64,000 bases of DNA from Streptomyces sp. IMTB 2501 (GCF_001953885.1 NZ_MQUS01000001.1:682001-746000); one strand, 5' to 3'; shown: positions 34,681 through 43,657, counted from the stretch's first letter. The notes: generated from the sequence alone by a model not told the origin. Translations and numbers: made by a program.

Positions 34681-36675
34681 TTACAGCCCGGTGGGGCACA
34701 GCCGCTGCCTGGCACCGTCCTTGATCACCGCGTCGACACACCCGGCGGGCAGTCCGTCGTGGGAGGTGGTGGAGAAGTTGGCCGTCACGGTCAGCACACC
34801 CTCGCCGAACGTGGTCCGCTGGACGAGATGGTCGTCCGTCAACCAGCGGAAGTCGGTCATCGGCTGCGTGGCCGCCGCCTTGTGCAGTGGCTCGAAGTAG
34901 CGCTGTACCTGAGCGATCTGCTTGCCGTGCCGGTCCAGCTCGTCCTGGTCGAGGACCAGGTTGAGGGGCACGTTGTACAGCATCGCGAGAAGGGCGCGGG
35001 TACGGCTCTGGTCCGGCAGCTTCGACCAGGACAGCTCCCAGCGTTCGGTGCTGATCACCGAGTCGTGCAGGACCGTCTGATAGAGCGGCACCCGGTACCG
35101 CGGGTCGTACATCGCTTTCGCGAGGTCGGCCGGGAGCCGGACGGGCTTGAAGTAGACCGCCGGTGCGTTGGCGGGCCTGTAACCGCCCCATGTCTGACGG
35201 TCCTTCTCCAGCTTCCACAGCCGGTCGTCGACCGGTGTGCCCGAGCCATGACTGAAGGACAGAACGCCGTTCGCCCAGGAGCCCGCGCTCTCCGAACCGA
35301 GCACGAGGTGACGGTCGCCGGACAGCCAGGTCATCCGCACGAGCCGGTTGCGCCGGTCCTGGGCCTTGGACATCGGATGCGCCGGAGAATGATCGGTGAA
35401 CAGTTCGCCCGCGGCGTCGACGTCCAGGAAGTAGCTCGTGGCGCCGTTGGCGGTCATCTTCCTGGTGCGGTCGGCCAGATAGTGCAGGGACGGCTCGGCG
35501 CGCCGGAGCGCCTCGGAGCTCACGTAGCAGCCGCGGCCGCCGAAACCGGTGACGAACGTGCCGTCCGCCCGGCGCACACAGGCGTCCTGCCACACCGGAG
35601 CCGGCCAGGCGGAGACAGGAGTGTCGGCCGACGCCGGATCCTGCGCGTTGGCCCAGGAGTCGTAGGGCCCGACGAGATAACCGGCCTGCTGGGCGAGGCG
35701 CGTCGCCTTGCGGTCCATGGGGTTGCCGTCGGCGTCGTAGCCCAGCCACATCCGGTCGATCCCCAGCTCCCGCAGGCGGCGGACGCCCTCGGCGGTACGA
35801 GCCTGGCCCCAAGTGTAGGCGTGGAATGCGCCCACCAGCTTGGCGACTTCGGGATTCCGGGCGATCCTCTGTCGCAGCGTGGTGATGCCACCGTGACCCT
35901 GCAGCCAAGCGCGGTAGTCGCGCGCCGCGGCGACGGGCGATCCGTCGGTGAGCGCGAACGTCACGGTGTAGTTCCCCGTGGCCTGCCGCGGTGCGAACTC
36001 GTGCTCGGCCTCGGTGTGCAGACGGCCGCCGGCGGAGACGAACTTGAGGGTCGTGCCGATGTCGGACTCGACGATGTAGCTCGCCCCGTGCCGTCCGGAC
36101 TGACTGGTGCCCCAGAACGGCATGGTCAGGCCCTCGGCCATGTCGGCCCCGGTGCCGGCCAGGCCGGCCGAAGCGGAGTTCCACCACCGGTCGGCGACCG
36201 GAATGGACAAGCCCTCACCGCGCGGGACTTGCAGTTCCTCGGTCGTTCGGTCCGTGCCGGAGACCGGCCAGGTCAGGCTGGACTGTCGGGCCGAGCGCAC
36301 GGTCACGGCCAGACGCCCTTCCTGCGCGGACGCGGTGACGTTCAGTCCCCTCTCGCCGTACCGCCAAGTGGCCTTCCCGTCGCGGATGGTGACCTTCCCC
36401 GGCGCACCCAGATCACCGGCGGCCGGTGCCGAGAGCTGCCATGTACGGCCGTCGTCCGATCGGGCCCGCACCGCCAGGGAGGTGAGGTCCACCATGGCAC
36501 GGCCCCCGTCGACCGGTACGGAGAGCTGCGTCCCGTGCGCTTCGATGCGCCGGGACTCCTCCGTATCGGTACCGAACGCGGCGGCCGTACCGACCACGCC
36601 GATCATCAGGAGCGCACCGCTCACTGCGATGACCTTCGTCTGTGTCTTCGTCTTCTTGAGCTTCCTCGCCTTCAC
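34681..36675 (-). CDS. Secreted glycoside hydrolase related to GH129/GH101
   Basis: 664 residues from a GTG. A lysine-rich N-terminus precedes one hydrophobic segment (about 14-34), a signal peptide or anchor. A beta-sandwich (about 40-260) is followed by a TIM barrel with GAFHAYTWG and LGIDRMWLGYDADG. The Asp in YFLDVDAAGE is the likely nucleophile and the Glu in VLGSESAGSW the likely acid/base, as in GH129 alpha-N-acetylgalactosaminidases, with the HSPAHPMSKAQDRRNRLVRM signature between. Probably releases alpha-linked GalNAc or a related sugar outside the cell. CTCT(T/C)A repeats upstream resemble those at the TCS/murG promoter. Confidence 0.78.
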   Translation of the reverse strand: MKARKLKKTKTQTKVIAVSGALLMIGVVGTAAAFGTDTEESRRIEAHGTQLSVPVDGGRAMVDLTSLAVRARSDDGRTWQLSAPAAGDLGAPGKVTIRDGKATWRYGERGLNVTASAQEGRLAVTVRSARQSSLTWPVSGTDRTTEELQVPRGEGLSIPVADRWWNSASAGLAGTGADMAEGLTMPFWGTSQSGRHGASYIVESDIGTTLKFVSAGGRLHTEAEHEFAPRQATGNYTVTFALTDGSPVAAARDYRAWLQGHGGITTLRQRIARNPEVAKLVGAFHAYTWGQARTAEGVRRLRELGIDRMWLGYDADGNPMDRKATRLAQQAGYLVGPYDSWANAQDPASADTPVSAWPAPVWQDACVRRADGTFVTGFGGRGCYVSSEALRRAEPSLHYLADRTRKMTANGATSYFLDVDAAGELFTDHSPAHPMSKAQDRRNRLVRMTWLSGDRHLVLGSESAGSWANGVLSFSHGSGTPVDDRLWKLEKDRQTWGGYRPANAPAVYFKPVRLPADLAKAMYDPRYRVPLYQTVLHDSVISTERWELSWSKLPDQSRTRALLAMLYNVPLNLVLDQDELDRHGKQIAQVQRYFEPLHKAAATQPMTDFRWLTDDHLVQRTTFGEGVLTVTANFSTTSHDGLPAGCVDAVIKDGARQRLCPTGL

Positions 36676-36700
36676 GGCCGTGGACTCTGACGAGCGAATC

Positions 36701-36745
36701 TAAGAGAGATGTGAGAGCCCATATGCGAGTGCTGAGAGATGAGAG
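36701..36745. promoter_or_regulatory. Phased direct repeats before GH129-like gene
   Basis: TAAGAG at 36701 and TGAGAG at 36712 are 11 bp apart; two more TGAGAG copies lie at 36733 and 36740. Read toward the gene the core is CTCTCA-N5-CTCTTA, close to the CTCTTA-N5-CTCTTA repeat at 26872. An OmpR-type regulator site is likely. Confidence 0.5.
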
Positions 36746-36784
36746 CCGATCAGACCGGGCGTTGTCAGCGCCCGTTGGCATGAT

Positions 36785-37072
36785 GTGCGCCCCCGGCCTG
36801 GTCGACGATCCGCGATTCACGACCGGCACCGCGCGCGTCGCCCACATGACGAACTGAACGCGATCGTGGCCATGTGTTTCGCCAGGTCGGACAGTACCGA
36901 GGTGAGGAAAGCGCCGGACGAGATCGGCATCGCCAACGCCGGGTCTGACGTCGAGCACTTCCGGGTCCACCCCGTGCTCGCCCCGCTGACGATCATCGGC
37001 GAGGGCACGAACGAGATCCAGCGGAATGTCATCGCGAGCCAACTGGTCAAGCGAGGAGGACTCGATGTGTGA
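36785..37072 (+). pseudogene. C-terminal remnant of acyl-CoA dehydrogenase
   Basis: The last 35 residues, HPVLAPLTIIGEGTNEIQRN then VIASQLVKRGGLDV, are the conserved end of acyl-CoA dehydrogenases (EGTNEIQR, which contacts FAD at the dimer interface). Upstream residues keep only weak likeness (VAMCFARSDSTEVRKA for the AKxFASE region) and the first 300 residues are gone. Non-functional. Confidence 0.75.
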
Positions 37073-37125
37073 ACATCCCGCTACGGCGGCGATCGCGCCG
37101 GTGGTGCAGCCGCGAGAGCAGCTTG

Positions 37126-37139
37126 TGATTTCGAAATCA
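37126..37139. repeat. Perfect 14-bp palindrome
   Basis: TGATTTCGAAATCA is perfectly self-complementary and A+T-rich against a GC-rich background. It lies 3 bp past the LysR stop and about 50 bp after the acyl-CoA dehydrogenase stub. It could be an operator left from a lost gene. Confidence 0.4.
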
Positions 37140-37142
37140 ACA

Positions 37143-38054
37143 TTATGGGGTGGGGTACGCCGGGTCCTGACCGAGCATCGCGAGCAGCTGGGCGACCAGG
37201 GGATTGCGGTCGTTCCTGCGCCATGCGACGGCGACCCGGGTACGAGCGCTGCCCGGATCGATCCGGCGGAAGGCGACCCCCTTGAGCCGGATGCGGCGGA
37301 TGCTCTCCGGCGCCAAGGACACCCCCAGCCCGGTCTCCACCAGAGCGCACACGGTCTGCCACTCCACCGCGTGCTGCGAGATCCGGGGCGTGAACCCGGC
37401 GTCCTCGCACAGGCCGGTGATCCGGTCGTACAGCTGCGGACCGACAACCCGCGGCAGCAGGACGAACGGCTCACCGGTCAACTGTGCGAGCGGTACGGTT
37501 CGTTGGGCCGCCAGTGGGTGGGCGGTCGGCAGGACGGCCACGAACGGCTCGCTGAGTACGGTCCTGAAGTCCAGCTCGGCCTCGGCGGCCGGCGGTTCCC
37601 GCAGCAGGCCGATGTCGATCGTCCTGGCGCGCAGGGCGTCGAGCTGCGGTGCCGTCGTCATCTCGTGGATGTCGAGATACGCGTCGGGGAACCGCTTCCG
37701 GAACTCGCGCAGCAGGCCAGGCAGGACGGTCAGGGCCAGCGAGGCGGCGAAGCCGATCCGCAACCGCCCCGAACGGCCGCTGCCGGCGGCTCGTGCCGAG
37801 GCCAGCCCGTCGGCGAGTCCGTCCAGCGCCTGCCGGGCGGCCGGCAGCAGGGCGCGGCCGGCCGGGGTGAGCGTCACCCGCCCCGGTTCACGCGCGAAGA
37901 GCGGGTACCCGACCTTCTCCTCCAGCCGACGGATCTGCTGACTCAGCGGGGGCTGGGCGATGCCCAGGCGAGCGGCGGCGTGACCGAAGTGCAGCTCCTC
38001 CGCGAGCACGACGAAGGCGTGCAGCTGCGGCAGCGGGAGTTCAGGGCGGTTCAT
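37143..38054 (-). CDS. LysR-family regulator
   Basis: 303 residues. HTH: LHAFVVLAEELHFGHAAARL then GIAQPPLSQQIRRLEEKVGY. The substrate-binding domain (about 92-295) follows the usual RLRIGFAASLALTVLPGLLREF start. Resembles the BenM/CatR group. Divergent from the RidA gene, with three GAGATA repeats and an ATATC-N6-GATAT box between, so it likely controls that gene and itself. Confidence 0.92.
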   Translation of the reverse strand: MNRPELPLPQLHAFVVLAEELHFGHAAARLGIAQPPLSQQIRRLEEKVGYPLFAREPGRVTLTPAGRALLPAARQALDGLADGLASARAAGSGRSGRLRIGFAASLALTVLPGLLREFRKRFPDAYLDIHEMTTAPQLDALRARTIDIGLLREPPAAEAELDFRTVLSEPFVAVLPTAHPLAAQRTVPLAQLTGEPFVLLPRVVGPQLYDRITGLCEDAGFTPRISQHAVEWQTVCALVETGLGVSLAPESIRRIRLKGVAFRRIDPGSARTRVAVAWRRNDRNPLVAQLLAMLGQDPAYPTP

Positions 38055-38061
38055 ACCCCCA

Positions 38062-38091
38062 GAGATACCCTAGAGATATCCCGTGAGATAT
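38062..38091. promoter_or_regulatory. LysR-type binding region
   Basis: GAGATA repeats at 38062, 38073 and 38085 (spaced 11 and 12 bp), the last two embedding the dyad ATATC-N6-GATAT (38076-38091), which fits the LysR T-N11-A form. It lies between the LysR and RidA genes. Confidence 0.55.
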
Positions 38092-38149
38092 AGGATCATG
38101 CCGACGCGTGTATTAGACGTATCGGCACTGGTCACCTAGCGTTCCGCGC

Positions 38150-38551
38150 ATGACAGAGCGACGTGCGATCCTCAGTGGCTCGACCTTCGAGGAGCAGATC
38201 GGTTACGCCCGTGCCGTGGTCGATGGCGACTGGGTGCATGTGTCCGGGACCACCGGGTTCGACTACGCCACCATGACGATCTCCGACGACGTGGTGGAGC
38301 AGGCCGAGCAGTGCCTGCGCAACATCGAGGCCGCGCTCACCGAGGCGAAGTGCACCTTCGCCGACGTGGTGCGGGTGCGCTATCTGCTCCCGGACCGCGC
38401 CGACTTCGAGCCCTGCTGGCCGGTGCTGCGCCGCTGTTTCGGCGAGGTCCGGCCGGCCGCGACCATGCTGCAGTGCGGCCTCGCCGACCCTCGCATGAAG
38501 ATCGAGATCGAGGTGTACGCCCGCCGTAGCGCGGGTCCCGCCCCGACGTAG
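38150..38551 (+). CDS. RidA/YjgF-family protein
   Basis: 133 residues. VHVSGTTGFDYATMT, QCLRNIEAALTEAKCTFADV and a late Arg in VRVRYLLPDR followed by EIEVYARR give the RidA fold. RidA deaminates reactive enamines/imines from PLP enzymes, and the conserved Arg (RVRYLL) binds the substrate carboxylate. In other members of this LysR-linked subgroup a detoxifying role for an amino-acid breakdown product is plausible. Single gene behind its divergent regulator. Confidence 0.88.
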   Translation: MTERRAILSGSTFEEQIGYARAVVDGDWVHVSGTTGFDYATMTISDDVVEQAEQCLRNIEAALTEAKCTFADVVRVRYLLPDRADFEPCWPVLRRCFGEVRPAATMLQCGLADPRMKIEIEVYARRSAGPAPT

Positions 38552-38574
38552 GCCGATCCTGCCCACGGCCCGGC

Positions 38575-39126
38575 TCACGGCATCAAGCCCGACGCCCGGG
38601 CCCGCCGTTCCACGAGGTCGCCGCGTCGCAGGAGCCGTGCCTCGCTTGGCAGCAGCCGAGGGCCCGCCACGACCAGGACCTCGCATTCGGCCCGGGCAGG
38701 GACATGCCGGTGCACCGGCCTGCGGTGCAGCCGGGCCGCCAGGCCGCGGGGTCTGGCCATGCCGATGACCAGCAGGTCGTCCGGGGAGGACGCGATCGCA
38801 CACAGCACCGGCCCAGCGGGACCCCGGATGACCCGTCGTACGATCCGCAGGTCGGCGGGAGGCCCGCCGGCCGCCAGCTCGAAGGCCCGGTCCAGCCGCC
38901 GCCGCGCCTCGCCCGCCCACAGCCGGGCCCATGAGGGCTCGGGCCAGCGCCGGTAGAGGGCGTCGCCCTCGGGCGGCTCCCAGGCCCGGACGGCCACCAA
39001 CGTGCGGCCGGCCCTGCGGGCCTCGAGGATGCCGCGGCGCAATGCGGCCAGCCCGGCGAGCGAGTCGCTCACTCCCACGACCACATCCCCGACCGGCGCG
39101 TCACCTGTCGTTCCATGTGATGCCAT
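38575..39126 (-). CDS. Universal stress protein (UspA) family
   Basis: 183 residues from the ATG at 39126. VGDVVVGVSDSLAGLAALRR opens the domain, and VRAWEPPEGDALYRRW and LLVIGMARPRG follow. The usual ATP-binding GSRGxGG...GSVS motif is altered to GMARPRGLAARLHRR, so nucleotide binding is doubtful. Cytoplasmic stress protein of unknown trigger. Confidence 0.8.
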   Translation of the reverse strand: MASHGTTGDAPVGDVVVGVSDSLAGLAALRRGILEARRAGRTLVAVRAWEPPEGDALYRRWPEPSWARLWAGEARRRLDRAFELAAGGPPADLRIVRRVIRGPAGPVLCAIASSPDDLLVIGMARPRGLAARLHRRPVHRHVPARAECEVLVVAGPRLLPSEARLLRRGDLVERRARASGLMP

Positions 39127-39441
39127 GCCGCCCACGCTAGAAAGGCCAATCCCACCCGGACAAAGTCCAACCGAAGGAAAGTGGCCTTGATTTCGAGGAT
39201 GGCTGAGGCGCGCCTCCATCGGGCTGCTGCACAGGGCCGAGCGTCGGGTGCAGCATCGCGGGCGCAGACGGGCATCCGGATCGGCTGGCTTTCCAGGGCC
39301 GAGAGGACCGAGGCCGGCGTGTGGTCCCGACTGCACGAGACCTCCTCACCGTGCTTCACAGCGCGCAGGCAGGGGCCGGGTGCGGCGGGTTGTGATGGTG
39401 GCCGCACCCGGCGACGATGTCGGCGTTATGCCGGTTCCTGC
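39127..39441. other. Gene-free interval
   Basis: 315 bp between the Usp start and the phospholipase stop, both on the minus strand. No gene, clear hairpin or repeat was recognised. Confidence 0.4.
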
Positions 39442-40086
39442 CTAACGTGCGCCTTCCGAGGGCTGGAATGCCCCGTCGGTGCCGGCCTGGGGGTCGAACG
39501 GGCTGCCTTTGCTGCCGTCGTACTGGGGGAGGCCGTTGACTTCGGATCCAAGGACGGAGCTCGGGAGGTTGGAGCCGACCCCGGCGCCAACACCGAGACC
39601 GACTTCCTGGGCTTCGTCTATTCTCCCTTGCTGCTGGAGTGTGCTCAGGTCATTGGTGAAATTCCTGTTCGCGTCATTCATGCTGTCCGCGTTCCACAGG
39701 TCGTTCTGCTGGAGGGTGCGGAAGGCGACGTCGTGCCGCTCGCAGGCGATGCGCGCGTCACCGCCCCCGAACAGGCCGGTGGGGTCGGAGCAGCCGTCGG
39801 TGTCCCACCGGATGCCGTTGTTGTCGACGATGGGATCGTTCGACCCGGTGGGGTTGTTCGCCTGCTCCTCCTTCGCGAAGTCGTCCAGGGGTTCGTGGAT
39901 GATGCGGTTGAACGCCTCGGTGTTGAGGGAGTCGGCGGGGAAGTTGACGCTGCCGGAAGAAGAACCGTCGTCCGCGTGTGCGGTGGACGCGAGCCCGAGC
40001 AGTGCGGTGATGCCGAGAGCGGCGACGGTGGCACTGGCCGAAACCCGCCGAGTTGCCCGTGTGGTGGGCGCACGATGCTTTCGCAT
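39442..40086 (-). CDS. Secreted prokaryotic phospholipase A2
   Basis: 214 residues from the ATG at 40086 (RBS AGGAG). Signal peptide to about residue 38 (ASTAHA-DD). The catalytic helix reads ACERHDVAFRTLQQND: His-Asp dyad with Cys paired to the Cys in DTDGCSDPTG, as in Streptomyces PLA2 (PF09056). The Ca-binding region is WDTDGCSD. It should release fatty acids from the sn-2 position of phospholipids. The last 45 residues are a low-complexity Gly/Ser/Pro tail. Follows a 278-bp upstream region. Confidence 0.82.
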   Translation of the reverse strand: MRKHRAPTTRATRRVSASATVAALGITALLGLASTAHADDGSSSGSVNFPADSLNTEAFNRIIHEPLDDFAKEEQANNPTGSNDPIVDNNGIRWDTDGCSDPTGLFGGGDARIACERHDVAFRTLQQNDLWNADSMNDANRNFTNDLSTLQQQGRIDEAQEVGLGVGAGVGSNLPSSVLGSEVNGLPQYDGSKGSPFDPQAGTDGAFQPSEGAR

Positions 40087-40328
40087 GAATGTGTCTCCTT
40101 GGTGGACCGCCGGTCGGCACACTTGCCGGCCGACTCGCCGAAGTGGCGTAGAAACATGAGAGATCGCAGGTCAGCACCGGGACAAGGGGTGTCGTCCGGT
40201 CCTGTGGTCGATCCTGTGCGGCCGCTGTCCCAGGCCTGCGGACGTTCGTCCGGACACCTACGGATCGGCCTGCGGAAGTCCGGCGTGGGGCTCCGGCGCC
40301 CGCTCACCGCGGCCGTGTTGCAGGCGAC

Positions 40329-40355
40329 GTCAGGCGCGTCAGGCGCGTCGGGCGG
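40329..40355. repeat. Three-copy 9-bp tandem repeat
   Basis: GTCAGGCGC at 40329 and 40338 and a variant GTCGGGCGG at 40347, just past the stop of the PP2C fusion gene. Probably slippage-derived. Confidence 0.6.
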
Positions 40356-40364
40356 AAAGCGAGC

Positions 40365-42851
40365 TCAATGGCCGGCTGGAAGGGACTGTTCGGTCCAGAT
40401 CGTTTTTCCGGACGTGGTGTGACGGGTGCCCCAGCGTTGCGTCAGCTGGGCGATCAGGAGCAGACCACGTCCGCCCTCGTCGTCGGCGCGAGCCCGCCGC
40501 ATGTGGGGCGAGGTGCTGCTGGCGTCGGAGACCTCGCAGATGAGACTGATGTCCTTGATCAGGCGTAGCCGAACGGGCGGTTGGCCGTAGCGGATGGCGT
40601 TGGTGACGAGCTCGCTCACCACGAGTTCAGTGATGAAGGCCGCCTCGTCCAGCCCCCAGGAGGCGAGTTGGTCGGCCGCCAGTTGGCGTGCACTGGCCAC
40701 GACGGCGGGGTCCGAAGGCAGGTCCCAGGTGGCGACCTGGGAGGCGTCGAGGGTCTGGGGGCGGGCAAGGAGCAGGGCGGCGTCATCGGCAGGGGTGCCG
40801 GAGAGCAGTGCCCGCAACACCCTGTCGCAGGTGTCTTTCAGGCACGATGGCGCGTTCGCCAGAGCGTCACGCAGCCGCATCAGCCCGATGTCCATGTCCC
40901 GGTCGGCGGTCTCGATGAGGCCGTTGGTGAACAGGGCGATCAGGCTGCCTTCGGGCAGTACGAGTTCGGCCGACTCGAAGGGCAGGCCGCCCAAGCCCAG
41001 TGGCGGGCCGATGGGCAGGTCGGGGAAGTCGACTGTGCCGTCCGGGTACACGATGGCGGGGGCCGGGTGCCCGGCACGGGCAAGGGTGCAGTGGCGGGAG
41101 ATCGGGTCGTAGACGGCGTACAGGCACGTGGCGCCGGCGACCTCGTCCTCGGGCTCCGTGACCTCCCGGGAGAGCGGTTCCGCCTCGCGATCGAGGCGCA
41201 GGACGAGGTCGTCGAGCTGCGTGAGCAGTTCGTCGGGCGGAATGTCGATCTCGGCGAGTGTGAGGACGGCCGTGCGGAGGCGTCCCATGGTGGCCGAGGC
41301 CTGGATGCCGTGGCCGACCACGTCGCCCACGACGAGAGCGACCCTGGCACCGGACAGGGGGATGACGTCGAACCAGTCGCCGCCGATGCCTGCCTTGGAG
41401 TCGGCCGGTACGTAGCGGGAGTCCACCTCCACAGCACTCTGCCGGGGAGGCTGCCGGGGGAGCATGCTGCGCTGCAGCGCAACAGCTGTGTTGCGCTCGC
41501 GGGTGTAGCGGCGGGCGTTGTCGATGGCCAGGGAGGCTCTGGTGGTGATCTCCTCGGCGAGGAGAAGATCGTTCACGTCAAATGCCTCGGGCGTACGGTG
41601 CCGGAGGAATACGGCGAGTCCCAGGGTGGTGCCGCGGGCGCGAAGCGGCACCACGACGAGGGAGTGGATCCCGTATGCGCGGACGGTGTCGGAGCGCGAG
41701 GCGTCGTGCGCCAGCCACCGCTGGATGTCCGGTTCCTCGACCCAGTGCCATGCCGGCTCTCCCGTGGCCAGGGCGCGGCCCATGGGGGAGTCGTCGGGGT
41801 AGCGGTCCGTGTTGCCGGGGGCGACCACGGATTCGGGGCAGCCGTCCAGGACGGACTGCTGTGCGGCACGGCGGAGGACGACAGGTCGGGAGGCCGGATC
41901 GAACTCCGGCTCCGTACCGCGGAAGACGGACTCGAACAGGTCGACGCTGACGAAGTCCGCGAAGTGTTCGGTGGCCAGGTCTGCGAGTTCCTGAGCAGTC
42001 CGTGTCACGTCGAGCGTGCTGCCGATGCGGACACTGGCCGCGTTCACGATGGACAGCCGTTGTCTGCTCCGGTACTGCCCCGTGATGTCGACGGCGGCCG
42101 TCGACATGCCCCGCACGCGTGTCACCGCCGGGGCCGGACTGTTCGTGAGCCGGGCCAGAGCCGTCGGCAGTCCGGTCAGTGAGGTGATCACCGCGTCGGG
42201 TTCCTTGAGCTGGCTACGCGTAGGCGCCGGCGGGGCCTCGCCGCGCAGCATCCACACGGTGCGCATGCCGAGCCGCGCTGTGGGCCGGATGTCGGTGTCC
42301 AGCCAGTTGCCGACATAGGCGGCGCGGGCAGGGGGCACTCCCATCTGCTCCAGTGCCGTGAGGAACGAGCGGGGATCCGGCTTCTCGAAGGGCTCGCCCC
42401 CGAGCAGAATCGCGTCGAAGATCTCCTCCAGGCCGTCACGGCGCAGTGCCTCCCGCACCTGTGGCGGGGACAGGGAGACGATGCCGAGCCGGTACTGGTG
42501 CACCAGCGCGTGCAGGGTGGGCCTGACGTCCGTGTAGAGGGCCTCGACCGGGTACTCCCAGTGCTGAACGATGTGCCGGTGCAGCAGCGCCGCGTCCCTG
42601 CCGGGGACGAATCGTCGGGCGAACGCGGTGTGCAGCAATCGGCTGCCGCCTTCGCGTTCGGCCTCGTACAGCCCCCAGAATTCGGACTCCTCGACACCTC
42701 CGGCCAGTTCCATGACCGCCTGGTGCAGTGCCTGAACGTAGCGCGCGTCGTCGTAGATCGTCCCACCGATGTCGAACAGAACCGCGTCGATGCGCTCGGC
42801 CGGACGCTCCTGCCTGGACAGGGAACGACCTGTGTGCCTGGCCTCGTTCAC
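40365..42851 (-). CDS. HAD-GAF-PP2C-HATPase fusion regulator
   Basis: 828 residues from the GTG at 42851, chosen for its GGGGGGAA RBS; the ATG at 42899 is an alternative. Residues 20-235 are a HAD-like hydrolase: VLFDIGGTIYDD (motif I, nucleophile Asp 27, the second Asp replaced by Gly), Ser in VSLSPP (motif II), Lys 157 in EKPDP (III), and Asp 185/187 in NWLDTD (IV). Then GAF (about 265-455), SpoIIE PP2C (about 470-690, GIGGDWFDV, VVGDVVGHG, FTNGLIE) and an RsbW-like HATPase (about 705-825, NAIRYG, DEGGRGLLLIAQL). It joins a metabolite-phosphatase-like module to a sigma-control kinase/phosphatase. As in the 16861 gene, the last PP2C Asp is Asn. Confidence 0.88.
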   Translation of the reverse strand: MNEARHTGRSLSRQERPAERIDAVLFDIGGTIYDDARYVQALHQAVMELAGGVEESEFWGLYEAEREGGSRLLHTAFARRFVPGRDAALLHRHIVQHWEYPVEALYTDVRPTLHALVHQYRLGIVSLSPPQVREALRRDGLEEIFDAILLGGEPFEKPDPRSFLTALEQMGVPPARAAYVGNWLDTDIRPTARLGMRTVWMLRGEAPPAPTRSQLKEPDAVITSLTGLPTALARLTNSPAPAVTRVRGMSTAAVDITGQYRSRQRLSIVNAASVRIGSTLDVTRTAQELADLATEHFADFVSVDLFESVFRGTEPEFDPASRPVVLRRAAQQSVLDGCPESVVAPGNTDRYPDDSPMGRALATGEPAWHWVEEPDIQRWLAHDASRSDTVRAYGIHSLVVVPLRARGTTLGLAVFLRHRTPEAFDVNDLLLAEEITTRASLAIDNARRYTRERNTAVALQRSMLPRQPPRQSAVEVDSRYVPADSKAGIGGDWFDVIPLSGARVALVVGDVVGHGIQASATMGRLRTAVLTLAEIDIPPDELLTQLDDLVLRLDREAEPLSREVTEPEDEVAGATCLYAVYDPISRHCTLARAGHPAPAIVYPDGTVDFPDLPIGPPLGLGGLPFESAELVLPEGSLIALFTNGLIETADRDMDIGLMRLRDALANAPSCLKDTCDRVLRALLSGTPADDAALLLARPQTLDASQVATWDLPSDPAVVASARQLAADQLASWGLDEAAFITELVVSELVTNAIRYGQPPVRLRLIKDISLICEVSDASSTSPHMRRARADDEGGRGLLLIAQLTQRWGTRHTTSGKTIWTEQSLPAGH

Positions 42852-43192
42852 GGTTCCCCCCTGGTTCGGAGGACATGGATCAGTCCGACATATCATCATT
42901 ACCGTGGGAACAAGACATGTCGCATTTCGTGAAGCCTCTCAGGGCAGCCACTGTTCGGGTGACGGGGGACGCGAGGCCATCGGGACCGGGGCGGCTCCGC
43001 AGGTATTTCAGCCGGCCTCCGCAGCACGACCGTCCCGGTGCACCAGAGAAACCGCAGCATCGCGTGAGAGCCCTTGTCCGGGGATGACCTGCGGGTTCGA
43101 ATCTGGGCGACGCCGATTTCGGCCAGGGAGCGATCGACGGTCCCTGAGGGAAGTCCCCCTGCGGGCCTCTCACCCCGACCAAGGAGGATCTC
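42852..43192. other. Gene-free interval
   Basis: 341 bp between divergent genes. Short open frames exist on both strands but none has an RBS with protein-like content. A GGGTTCGAATC string near 43093 resembles a tRNA T-loop but has no matching stem. Confidence 0.35.
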
Positions 43193-43480
43193 ATGCGGCT
43201 CACCATGCGCCCCCGCCGCGAACGTCCTCATCCGCCGCGCCATCGGCTCGCCGGAAGCCTGTCCGTCATAGCCATGGCGGGCTTCGCCGTGACCGTGCCG
43301 ACGGTGCCCATGCCGACGGCGACTGCGGCGTCTTCGAGGGATGTACCCCGAAGCCACCCACGACCTGCGAGATGGCGGACAACGCCATGGCGAGCCCTGA
43401 CGCCTTCGTCGGAGAGGCGCTCGGCGCTCGTCGTGGAGGAGGCGCACTGCCCCGGCAGACTGTCGCAAGTGTTCTCATGA
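43193..43480 (+). pseudogene. Small secreted protein, probably frameshifted
   Basis: AAGGAGG at 43181-43187 precedes ATG 43193. The first 45 residues are a signal peptide (RHRLAGSLSVIAMAGFAVTV then TATAA). After that the frame becomes Arg/Pro-rich, while the next frame reads VFEGCTPKPPTTCEMADNAM and SPDAFVGEAL, which looks like a real mature protein with two Cys. A frameshift near 43330 is likely. No family recognised. Confidence 0.35.
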
Positions 43481-43657
43481 GGCTCCGAAACGGCTACAGC
43501 ACGCGCTGTCGCCGGCGGAGCCCGACAGCCACATCCGTGGCAGACGCGCAGCCGGCGAGAAGGAGCAGCGGTCCTGGTCATTCGGCCAAATGGGTTATCG
43601 TGCCTCGTCGACCTCTCCCCATTCGCGAATGGGAAGGACAGCTAGCAAGGAGACACG

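Noticed and set aside
43085..43110. GGGTTCGAATC string like a tRNA T-loop
   Set aside because: The flanking bases do not pair as a 5-bp T-stem and no acceptor or anticodon arm is present.
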